From: an uncultured Veillonella sp. | GTDB lineage: Bacteria > Bacillota > Negativicutes > Veillonellales > Veillonellaceae | Assembly: GCF_905209685.1 (NCBI RefSeq) | Contig: NZ_CAJLUB010000092.1 | Coordinates: forward strand, 1 to 7,795 | Direction: 5' to 3' | DNA: 7,795 nt | In this document: in pieces, positions 1 through 5,031 of the stretch | Layout: each line of letters opens with the position of its first letter | How positions within the stretch are numbered: position 1 is the first letter of the stretch | Notes under the pieces: model-generated | Seen by the model: the letters and a program-made list of their open reading frames with translations, nothing else | Database searches by the model: none | What the model was told of the DNA's origin: nothing | Translations under genes and position numbers: made by a program

Positions 1-71
1 CCCCTGAAGAAATGGGCATGCCTAAACGTCACTTAACTGATACTGCAGCAGTGACTAAATTCGTTGGTTAA
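1..71 (+). CDS. C-terminal end of an unidentified protein (5'-truncated)
   Basis: Reading from base 3, an open frame gives 22 residues ending in ...TDTAAVTKFVG and a TAA stop at 69-71. The start lies upstream of the window. Frame 2 stops at once and frame 1 stops at 34-36, so this is the longest of the three + strand frames, and a strong terminator follows about 80 bases after its stop, as expected for the last gene of a transcription unit. I do not recognise the family from so short a tail, which has no motif. It could still be a chance open frame, but the position before the terminator favours a real gene end. Confidence 0.6.
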   Translation, partial: PEEMGMPKRHLTDTAAVTKFVG

Positions 72-78
72 TTCGTTT

Positions 79-121
79 GATTTAGACATGACCTCAGTTG
101 GTCCTCGTACTGTCTTAAATC
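79..121 (+). repeat. Imperfect inverted repeat in the 3' untranslated region of the first gene
   Basis: GATTTAGACA at 79-88 pairs with TGTCTTAAATC at 111-121, with one bulged T in the right arm. Inside it, GACC (90-93) can pair with GGTC (100-103). It lies between the stop codon and the terminator at 151-177. There is no T-run after it, so it is not itself a terminator. It could stabilise the mRNA end or be a processing site; this is inference. Confidence 0.4.
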
Positions 122-150
122 TAAACCTATTATCATAATTACCAGAAGAA

Positions 151-178
151 CCCCCTAGCTTAGGCTAGGGGGTTTTTC
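151..178 (+). terminator. Intrinsic terminator of the upstream gene
   Basis: CCCCCTAGC (151-159) and GCTAGGGGG (164-172) form a perfect 9-bp GC-rich stem with a TTAG loop, followed at once by TTTTT (173-177). The A-rich bases just before the stem can extend the pairing with the T-run. This is a classical Rho-independent terminator and separates the truncated first gene from the kinase-like gene. Confidence 0.93.
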
Positions 179-180
179 TT

Positions 181-209
181 TTGATATCAGGTCATAATTG
201 TAGTATAAT
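181..209 (+). promoter_or_regulatory. Sigma-70/SigA-type promoter for the kinase-like gene
   Basis: TTGATA (181-186) and a perfect TATAAT (204-209) are separated by 17 bases, the ideal spacing. The promoter starts only a few bases after the preceding terminator. Predicted transcription start is near 216, which leaves a leader of about 224 nt before the next gene. A second TATAAT at 282-287 has no good -35 partner and is a weaker candidate. Confidence 0.75.
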
Positions 210-237
210 AAAAACATTAATTGTATACACTTATATG

Positions 238-264
238 AGTAACAACTAATGTGTTGTTACTTTT
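238..264 (+). repeat. Perfect 9-bp inverted repeat followed by TTTT in the leader
   Basis: AGTAACAAC (238-246) and GTTGTTACT (253-261) pair perfectly around a 6-nt TAATGT loop, and T-rich sequence follows (261-264 TTTT). It lies about 20 nt into the predicted transcript from the promoter at 181-209. The stem is AT-rich, so it would be a weak terminator at best. It could instead be a protein-binding operator. Confidence 0.5.
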
Positions 265-320
265 AATTAATTATAGAGATATATAATCTATTTGAATAAG
301 AATGGATATGAACAAATATG

Positions 321-353
321 AGGCTATGTGTAATGAGTGCACTTACTTAGCCT
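321..353 (+). repeat. Leader hairpin upstream of the kinase-like gene
   Basis: AGGCTA (321-326) pairs with TAGCCT (348-353), and inside it GTAA (330-333) can pair with TTAC (343-346). It sits roughly 90 nt before the start codon in the long leader. No known riboswitch consensus is recognised. The role is unknown. Confidence 0.35.
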
Positions 354-439
354 AGATGGAGAGTTTTGTATTCAATAATTTAGATTCTGTATAAATGGGA
401 GTATTAGTGTTGTAGAGTGTTATACAAGGGGAGGCCATA

Positions 440-1186
440 ATGAATGATATGTTATTAGAATATATCGATCGCATGATTGATCAAGAGAAAGACCATCGTG
501 TTTTTCCTGTAGAGTTTAACGATAAAACCTATTATGTAAAGCAAGATATCAGTAATCGCCGCTCTAGTTGGATTAAACCATCTCCTAGAGCTGCCTTTGA
601 TTATGAGTTCTATAAAATATCCTTTATAAATACACAGCTACCTGTAGCGCCTGTCATAGCTGGATTTAGAGAGCATTATTTCGTTACAGAAGGATCTGGT
701 AAAACATTAACCTATTATAGCGAATTGCCGGCTCAACATCCTGATGATGATAGCTTACAAGATATGGTGACTCATATCTTCTATATCTTTGGTAAAACAT
801 TGGGACAACTCCATGACTATGGTTTATCTCATGGGCGCCCTGCCATGAGAGATATTACCTATGATCCTGATACAGATAAGATTACTTTGTTAGATTGGGA
901 AAATGGCCGTCGTTGGCCAGAATTAACACCGCAAGGTTGGGATTTACTTATCTTCGTTCATAGCTACTTACGTGAGGATAATTTACCGATTTCTTACCTA
1001 TATGCCATGATGAATGGCTATAGCTCCGCCCGTACAGCTCGAGATACTGTATTGCATGTGAAAGATGTCTTACGCAACCACGAATATTTATTTAAGTTCT
1101 GTCGTATGCTAAATCCGTTCCATTTTGTAGATACAGAAGCAGCTGTTAAAGCCTATGACTTCATGTTAGCCTTGAAAACCGAATAG
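440..1186 (+). CDS. Atypical kinase-fold protein with HGRP signature, LPS-kinase/BUD32-like
   Basis: A 248-aa soluble protein with no signal peptide or membrane segment. The sequence shows a kinase-like layout: a candidate ATP-binding lysine in YYVKQD (K34), a candidate helix-C glutamate near E56, a catalytic-loop-like HGRPAMRD at 131-138, and LLDWE at 150-154 in place of the metal-binding DFG/DFE motif. In lipopolysaccharide (Kdo/heptose) and BUD32/APH-like kinases the loop normally reads HxD...N. Here the residue after HG is Arg and the only nearby Asp is D138. From memory, an HGRPAxRD variant recurs in bacterial proteins annotated as LPS or Ser/Thr kinases. The likely role is phosphorylating a sugar of the envelope or a small molecule, or it may be a pseudokinase. 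The start has a strong AAGGGGAGG site at 426-434. The gene is single, between its own promoter and a terminator. The fold call is moderate; substrate unknown. Confidence 0.75.
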   Translation: MNDMLLEYIDRMIDQEKDHRVFPVEFNDKTYYVKQDISNRRSSWIKPSPRAAFDYEFYKISFINTQLPVAPVIAGFREHYFVTEGSGKTLTYYSELPAQHPDDDSLQDMVTHIFYIFGKTLGQLHDYGLSHGRPAMRDITYDPDTDKITLLDWENGRRWPELTPQGWDLLIFVHSYLREDNLPISYLYAMMNGYSSARTARDTVLHVKDVLRNHEYLFKFCRMLNPFHFVDTEAAVKAYDFMLALKTE

Positions 1187-1247
1187 TGTTGAACTTAAGC
1201 GGTTTAACATACCAGTACTATTTCTAATGGTGCTTTGTAGTGCTTGT

Positions 1248-1300
1248 AGACCTTTACGGTTCTTAGTTATATATAGCTAGGAATTGGTAAAGGTCTTTTT
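1248..1300 (+). terminator. Long-hairpin intrinsic terminator after the kinase-like gene
   Basis: AGACCTTTAC (1248-1257) pairs perfectly with GTAAAGGTCT (1287-1296), and the stem continues inward with about nine more pairs (several G-U, one bulged G) around a TTATATATA-type loop. CTTTTT follows (1295-1300). It ends the single-gene transcript about 60 bases after the stop codon. Confidence 0.88.
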
Positions 1301-1358
1301 GTATTTATAAGGACCTTATTGCTTTAATACTGCTGTAAGCTTAATGAAATATATGTCA

Positions 1359-1388
1359 TTGCTTTTGAATCTATATAGCTGCTATAAG
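1359..1388 (+). promoter_or_regulatory. Extended -10 promoter candidate for the DUF1659-like gene
   Basis: TTGCTT (1359-1364) is followed after 18 bases by TATAAG (1383-1388), which is preceded by TG plus one base (1380-1382), an extended -10 element. Predicted start is near 1395, giving a leader of about 130 nt. A second GCTATAAG lies at 1404-1411 and may be an alternative -10. Upstream of it, 1301-1358 is AT-rich with nothing else recognised. Confidence 0.5.
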
Positions 1389-1467
1389 AAGTATATATTT
1401 ACCGCTATAAGTACAGTGTTTGAGTCGTAGTTCCCAGACTTTCACAATGATTACCGTAATTACTCTA

Positions 1468-1508
1468 GAGGGGGTTGTCGAGAGGGACCCTCAGGAATAT
1501 AAGAGGGT
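1468..1508 (+). promoter_or_regulatory. Mutually exclusive hairpins just before a ribosome binding site
   Basis: The arm ACCCTC (1487-1492) can pair upstream with GAGGG (1468-1472) or downstream with GAGGGT (1503-1508). The downstream hairpin ends two bases before the AAGGAGGTGA ribosome binding site (1511-1520). Two alternative folds around a ribosome binding site are a typical arrangement for translational control, but the stems are only 5-6 bp and nothing shows that a switch operates. Confidence 0.3.
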
Positions 1509-1524
1509 GAAAGGAGGTGATACG

Positions 1525-1731
1525 ATGGCTAACATTAAACGCACAAAATTGGTATTGCGCTTTAACATCGGCACTGAGGATGCGCCGAAGTACAAAGACG
1601 TAACCTATACACGTGTTGCAGAAGAAGCGTCCGACGATAATGTGAAAACCGTTGGTAATGCGCTGGCAGCCTTGTATGACCACAGCTTGTCCGACGTGGT
1701 CCGCGTCAATGAAGTATCTTTAGGACATTAA
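1525..1731 (+). CDS. DUF1659-like small protein
   Basis: A 68-aa protein, MANIKRTKLVLRF..., matching the pattern of DUF1659 proteins of Firmicutes: about 70 residues, an N-terminal strand with KLVL(R/K)F and GT, and a C-terminal part with ALAALYDHSLSDVVRVNE. The start at 1525 is chosen because AAGGAGGTGA (1511-1520), a near-perfect match to the 16S anti-SD, lies just upstream and because the family begins at this point; an in-frame extension to 1420 has no such support. There is no signal peptide or membrane segment. The function of the family is unknown. It commonly neighbours a DUF2922 gene, as here (1971-2192), so the two products may act together; that is inference from gene order. The codons are richer in G and C than the flanking spacers. 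Confidence 0.85.
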   Translation: MANIKRTKLVLRFNIGTEDAPKYKDVTYTRVAEEASDDNVKTVGNALAALYDHSLSDVVRVNEVSLGH

Positions 1732-1970
1732 TTGTAGATTGTCTACATATTCTTGTTTTAAGTGCTCTAAACACATCCTAATTGATGATTTCATACATCC
1801 TTACATAGTCGTAAAAGGGGTAGAAATCGCAAGTCCACACATTCCCATCCTTATTGATATGAATCATAGATAGATCGATTAAATCTAAGTGTAATTACTG
1901 AACTACAGAGATTATCCCATTCTATCTATATTTGAGAACTTGTTTATGAAACGTGAAAGGAGGCGCCCAC
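1732..1970. other. Gene-free spacer between the DUF1659-like and DUF2922-like genes
   Basis: There is no open frame with a plausible ribosome binding site in these 239 bases. Directly after the first stop codon a 6-bp hairpin, TGTAGA (1733-1738) with TCTACA (1742-1747), is followed by T-rich sequence and could be a weak terminator. ATAGATAGA (1866-1874) and TCTATCTAT (1921-1929) are perfect inverted arms 46 nt apart. TTGATA at 1854-1859 might be a -35 element but has no convincing -10 at normal spacing. Whether the downstream gene is co-transcribed or has its own promoter is unresolved. Confidence 0.5.
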
Positions 1971-2192
1971 ATGGCGGAAAAACGCGTTGTATATCTTACA
2001 TTTTCTACGGTCGGTGGTAAAAGCACATCAGTCACAATTAGTGCTCCTCGTGCTGGAATTACTTTACAAGATGCTAAAACAGCGGCTAATGCGCTAGTAG
2101 CTAACAAAGTAATCCTTGGTTCTGGTGATGCAGAACTTGCTGCATTTACTACGGCTCGTGAAGTAACAACTCAAACTACTGAATTGCAATAA
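1971..2192 (+). CDS. DUF2922-like small protein
   Basis: A 73-aa protein, MAEKRVVYLTFSTVGGKSTSVTISAPRAG..., with the DUF2922 layout: an N-terminal hydrophobic strand (VVYLTF), a glycine turn, a second strand (SVTISAPRAGIT), a helix with the DAKTAANALVANKV pattern, and a C-terminal strand region. No signal peptide or membrane segment is visible. The start at 1971 is set by AAAGGAGG at 1956-1963; a GTG at 1953 would overlap that site. Function is unknown for the family. It follows a DUF1659-like gene, a neighbour pairing often seen in Firmicutes, and is followed within 20 bases by a strong terminator. GAATTGCA (2181-2188) and TGCAATTC (2201-2208) form an 8-bp hairpin across the stop codon, which may affect the end of the mRNA. 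Confidence 0.85.
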   Translation: MAEKRVVYLTFSTVGGKSTSVTISAPRAGITLQDAKTAANALVANKVILGSGDAELAAFTTAREVTTQTTELQ

Positions 2193-2211
2193 TCGTATAC
2201 TGCAATTCGTT

Positions 2212-2247
2212 AAAAGGGCTCTCGCCGGTGGTGAGGGTCCTTTTATT
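2212..2247 (+). terminator. Intrinsic terminator after the DUF2922-like gene
   Basis: AAAAGGGCTCTCGCC (2212-2226) folds on the bases at 2230-2244 as a continuous 15-bp stem with three G-U pairs and a GGT loop. It is followed by TTTTATT (2241-2247). It clearly separates the small-protein unit from the DedA operon. Confidence 0.9.
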
Positions 2248-2287
2248 ATGGTAAAATATAAGGTATACCAATTAGGTATGGTAAAAT
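2247..2287 (+). promoter_or_regulatory. Tandem extended -10 promoter elements for the DedA operon
   Basis: TATGGTAAAAT occurs twice, at 2247-2257 and 2277-2287, exactly 30 bases apart. Each reads as TRTGn plus TAAAAT, the extended -10 element used in Gram-positive-type promoters, and neither has a good -35. Between them, ATACC (2265-2269) and GGTAT (2275-2279) form an inverted repeat with a 5-nt AATTA loop that overlaps the second element, so a repressor could cover it. Transcription would begin near 2264 or 2294. Confidence 0.5.
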
Positions 2288-2354
2288 GATTGTGATATGC
2301 CCAAAATTTGGTACATCATGTAACCCGAATGGGAATTATTTAAGGGGTAAAACA

Positions 2355-2942
2355 GTGGAATATATCATTTCGTTTATGGAAACTTATGGCTATGCAGCCA
2401 TGTTTATTGCAATGGTTCTAGAAAATGCTAATATACCTATTCCTAGTGAAATTGTACTTGGTTTTGCAGGATATCTGATCGCTCAAGGTATATTTGATAT
2501 GCATACGACGATGGTTGTAGGTACTTTGGCGGGCATTGTTGGCTCCATATTATCCTACTGGATGGGTGAATATGGTGGCCGTCCTCTATTATTGAAATAC
2601 GGTAAATATGTATTCTTTAATGAACATAAATTTGAATTGGCAGAAAAAATGTTCAATAAATACGGCGGTGCTGCCGTATTCTTTGGTCGCCTTTTACCAG
2701 GTGTTCGTACTTTTATTTCCTTCCCAGCCGGTATGGCGCGCTATCCAATGTGGCACTTCATCATTTGGACGGTTCTTGGTACGATTCCTTGGACGATTTT
2801 GCTCGTTTACCTAGGCAAGGTGCTTGGTGAAAATTGGAAAGATTTGATCGAATACAATCATGAGTTCTTGGTTGTTATGGTTGTTGTATTTGTTATTATA
2901 GCTGCAGTACTGGGCTTTAAATACTATCGCAATCGTCGATAA
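2355..2942 (+). CDS. DedA-family integral membrane protein
   Basis: A 195-aa inner-membrane protein, the usual length for DedA (SNARE-associated/VTT-domain) proteins. I start it at GTG 2355 because AAGGGG (2342-2347) lies 7 bases upstream and the family begins with a helix like YIISFMETYGYAAMF; a longer frame from ATG 2286 would add 23 hydrophilic residues with no ribosome binding site. Family marks visible: ENANIPIPSE (23-32) with the conserved acidic residue E32, a re-entrant-type segment after it, and FFGRLLPGVRTFISFPAG with R112, P115, R118 and G126. The C-terminal helix ends in KYYRNRR. DedA proteins are linked to membrane potential, envelope integrity and, for some members, return of undecaprenyl phosphate across the membrane. 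The next gene starts 11 bases later and uses that carrier, which supports this role here. Confidence 0.93.
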   Translation: MEYIISFMETYGYAAMFIAMVLENANIPIPSEIVLGFAGYLIAQGIFDMHTTMVVGTLAGIVGSILSYWMGEYGGRPLLLKYGKYVFFNEHKFELAEKMFNKYGGAAVFFGRLLPGVRTFISFPAGMARYPMWHFIIWTVLGTIPWTILLVYLGKVLGENWKDLIEYNHEFLVVMVVVFVIIAAVLGFKYYRNRR

Positions 2943-2953
2943 GGAGGGGACTT

Positions 2954-4585
2954 ATGAAACTCTCTCGCTTAACACCGGTCATGTTTATTGTATGGCTTGT
3001 GTTCTACATGTTTGGCAATAATATGTTGCCTGTTACCGATCCTGTTGAATCTAATTACGCGTTAACCGCGAAGGAAATGGTTCTTTCCGGTGATTGGTTG
3101 TCGCCTCAAATTTACGGTACTTATTGGTACGATAAACCGATTATGATTTATTGGCTCATCGCCCTTTGTTTTAAACTCTTTGGTATTGCTGACTGGGTGG
3201 TGCGTTTGCCGAGCGCTATCTTTGGTGCTTTGTCTGTGGCAACTATGTATCAATCGATGCGTACCATTAGTGGCAAATGGGCGTTAGGCCTCATTGGGGC
3301 ATCCGTTCTAGGTACATCTCTCATGTTCTGGACCGTAGCTCATGGCATTATTACGGATATGGTGTTACTATATACGACATTGATGGTCATGATTTACTCC
3401 TATAAGGGGATGGTGGAACGGAAACCATATGCTATGATTGTAGCCTATGTATTTGCTGCGCTAGGTGTACTCACTAAAGGTCCTGTAGCACTTGTCTTAC
3501 CGGGGATGATTTTACTTGTCTTTGCAGGTATTAATCGTTCTTGGTCCATGGTGAAAGCTATCTTTGACTGGCGAGGCATCCTTGCCTTTTGTGTAGTCTG
3601 CTTGCCGTGGTATGTGTATATGTACAGCGTTCACGGTCAAGACTTCATCAATGGCTTCTTAGGGCTACACAATGTAACACGGGCCACACAATCTGAACAC
3701 CCTGAAGATAATGTGTGGTGGTATTATATCGCCATCTTCCTAGGTGCTTCTCTGCCGTGGACCGGTGCCGTTATTTATGGTATTATCGATGGCTTTAAAC
3801 AACGACATACCGGTTTTATCTATAATATGACTTGGGGGGTAGGCATTCTTTTGTTCTATACCTTAATGGCTACAAAATATCCTTTATATACATTCGTCAG
3901 CTTAGTTCCATTTAGTGCTATTGGTGCTATGGGCGTTATGAAGATTATACGTAAAGGTAAATCTAGAGCGGTTAAATGGGTCATTATGGGACCTACCTTA
4001 CTCTTATGGATTGCTTATGTAGCGGGATCATTCTTCGCTCCATGGGGCTTCTACTTCTTGCTCTATGTTGTGGCGGCCGTAGCCGTAATCCTTTTATTCC
4101 ACGCATGGTATACGAAAAAAGGGTATCGTCTTGTTAGTGTCATTGTCCTAGGTACGATGGTTATTTCTTCCATTGTTGTGGTGGAAGGGTTAGAACCATT
4201 TGTTAAACAGCGGAGTAATATAGAAGTAGTGCCGGTAGTAGACTCTTATGATGGCGATATCTATTACTATAACGGTTACAGTACAGCTGCTGTATACTAT
4301 ACAGGTCATAAGATTATTAAGATCAATGGTGATGAAAGCCGTTGGGATGATCGGGATAAGTTGAAAAAACGCAGTGCTGAATGGTCTAAGAAATACCTTA
4401 TGGAACAAGTTAACGAAGAGGAGTTTAACAAGATTATCGCATCTGGTAAACCTGTAATGTTAATCGTTCCCAAAGGAGAGATTAAGCACTTCCGTCAATC
4501 TTCTATTTATCCAAATGTATCTGAATCTAGCGAAGCAGGTACATCCGAGGTATATGTATTAAATAAAAAGTCTTTCTTCAAGTAA
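2954..4585 (+). CDS. ArnT/PMT-like glycosyltransferase (GT-C fold, GT83-type)
   Basis: A 543-aa polytopic inner-membrane enzyme, close to the usual ArnT length of about 550. The first periplasmic loop carries DPVESNYALTAKEM (29-42), GDWLSP (46-51) and YDKPIMIYW (59-67), matching the E..YA....M, sGDW..P and KP.l.YW pattern of ArnT-like lipid-linked sugar transferases. Further marks are ITDM near D135, LTKGP (173-177) and ATKYPLYTFVSLVP (306-319). About a dozen membrane helices reach to residue 412; the last 130 residues form a hydrophilic domain, probably periplasmic. Family members move a sugar such as 4-amino-4-deoxy-arabinose from undecaprenyl phosphate to lipid A or other acceptors. No Ara4N biosynthesis genes are in the window, so the donor sugar is unknown. 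GGAGGGG (2943-2949) overlaps the end of the DedA gene, indicating co-transcription and possibly coupled translation. Confidence 0.88.
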   Translation: MKLSRLTPVMFIVWLVFYMFGNNMLPVTDPVESNYALTAKEMVLSGDWLSPQIYGTYWYDKPIMIYWLIALCFKLFGIADWVVRLPSAIFGALSVATMYQSMRTISGKWALGLIGASVLGTSLMFWTVAHGIITDMVLLYTTLMVMIYSYKGMVERKPYAMIVAYVFAALGVLTKGPVALVLPGMILLVFAGINRSWSMVKAIFDWRGILAFCVVCLPWYVYMYSVHGQDFINGFLGLHNVTRATQSEHPEDNVWWYYIAIFLGASLPWTGAVIYGIIDGFKQRHTGFIYNMTWGVGILLFYTLMATKYPLYTFVSLVPFSAIGAMGVMKIIRKGKSRAVKWVIMGPTLLLWIAYVAGSFFAPWGFYFLLYVVAAVAVILLFHAWYTKKGYRLVSVIVLGTMVISSIVVVEGLEPFVKQRSNIEVVPVVDSYDGDIYYYNGYSTAAVYYTGHKIIKINGDESRWDDRDKLKKRSAEWSKKYLMEQVNEEEFNKIIASGKPVMLIVPKGEIKHFRQSSIYPNVSESSEAGTSEVYVLNKKSFFK

Positions 4586-4607
4586 ATATATACATATGCG
4601 ATATCAG

Positions 4608-4664
4608 TAAATATATAGAGTATAACTAAATATATAGAGTATAACTAAATATATATGAAATAAC
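4608..4664. repeat. Three tandem copies of a 19-bp AT-rich repeat
   Basis: TAAATATATAGAGTATAAC occurs at 4608-4626 and again, identical, at 4627-4645. A third copy at 4646-4664 matches 15 of 19 bases, with the four differences together in the middle. A related partial start (TAAATATATA) lies at 4583-4592 over the stop codon of the glycosyltransferase gene. The array lies between that stop and the operon terminator, so it would be transcribed. Copy number probably varies between strains. Confidence 0.85.
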
Positions 4665-4695
4665 TTAATACAATGTGTGAATAACGCGCATATAG

Positions 4696-4729
4696 AAACA
4701 GGTAGTATCTGATGGATACTACCTGTTTT
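4696..4729 (+). terminator. Intrinsic terminator of the DedA-glycosyltransferase operon
   Basis: AAACAGGTAGTATC (4696-4709) and GATACTACCTGTTT (4715-4728) form a perfect 14-bp stem around a TGATG loop, ending in TTTT. It is the strongest hairpin near this operon and follows the 19-bp repeat array. Confidence 0.92.
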
Positions 4730-4878
4730 GTATTTCGTGAGTATCTTTTGTTTGTTGTGCTAGTAGCTACTAGCTATTAGCTATTAGCTAGTATGCTTAT
4801 TGTTATATGTGTAGTGGACTGCCTATATTGATACTTTTCGCACCTAAGCAATAATACCTACAATATTACTGTGTTTTA
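4730..4878. repeat. Gene-free spacer with a 7-bp tandem repeat and inverted repeat
   Basis: TAGCTAT stands at 4771-4777 and 4778-4784, and TAGCTAG follows at 4785-4791, so the 7-bp unit runs almost three times. The same stretch forms an inverted repeat, TACTAGCTA (4768-4776) with TAGCTAGTA (4785-4793), and resembling bases precede it (TAGTAGCTAC, 4761-4770). TTGATA (4828-4833) with TAATAC (4852-4857) is a weaker second promoter candidate. With the repeat array before and the leader after, the whole gap between coding regions (4586-5031) holds no gene that I can see. Confidence 0.7.
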
Positions 4879-4907
4879 TTGACATAATTAATACATATTG
4901 ATATAGT
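4879..4907 (+). promoter_or_regulatory. Strong SigA-type promoter of the ABC transporter operon
   Basis: A perfect TTGACA (4879-4884) and TATAGT (4902-4907) are spaced by exactly 17 bases. Predicted transcription start is near 4914, giving a leader of about 118 nt before the lipoprotein start at 5032. This is the best promoter match in the window. Confidence 0.85.
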
Positions 4908-4937
4908 AGGGTATAAATAAGTTTAGAAGACAAGGTA

Positions 4938-5026
4938 TTCTAGAACCAGACTTCATCTAGGTTTTAGAAAAGTGTGAAAAATGACATGTGTCAAAAACGC
5001 CCCTTGTTGTGAGGTAGAAAGAGGGG
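4938..5026 (+). promoter_or_regulatory. Folded leader with a hairpin that can mask the ribosome binding site
   Basis: TTCTAGAACC (4938-4947) pairs with GGTTTTAGAA (4960-4969) in a 10-bp stem with one G-U and a 12-nt loop. Downstream, CCCCTT (5000-5005) can pair with GAGGGG (5021-5026), which is the ribosome binding site of the lipoprotein gene. Between them TGACA-TG-TGTCA (4982-4993) is a compact inverted repeat. I find no TPP, SAM or other known riboswitch consensus. Control of the importer at translation is plausible but inferred. Confidence 0.45.
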
Positions 5027-5031
5027 AAGTT

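Noticed and set aside
98..112. GGTCCTCGTACT resembles the reverse complement of the 23S rRNA sarcin-ricin loop.
   Set aside because: Two bases of the universal loop sequence are missing, the flanks do not match rRNA, and the stretch is too short to be an rRNA fragment.
1420..1524. N-terminal extension of the DUF1659-like protein.
   Set aside because: It has no ribosome binding site, does not fit the family start, and the near-perfect site at 1511-1520 points to ATG 1525.
2286..2354. N-terminal extension of the DedA protein from ATG 2286.
   Set aside because: This ATG overlaps the second -10 element and lacks a ribosome binding site; GTG 2355 has one at the right distance and fits the family start.
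4583..4664. CRISPR array.
   Set aside because: The repeats are only 19 bp, AT-rich and directly abutting without spacers.
4914..5031. Riboswitch in the ABC operon leader.
   Set aside because: I searched by eye for TPP, SAM and cobalamin consensus boxes and found none; only generic hairpins are present.
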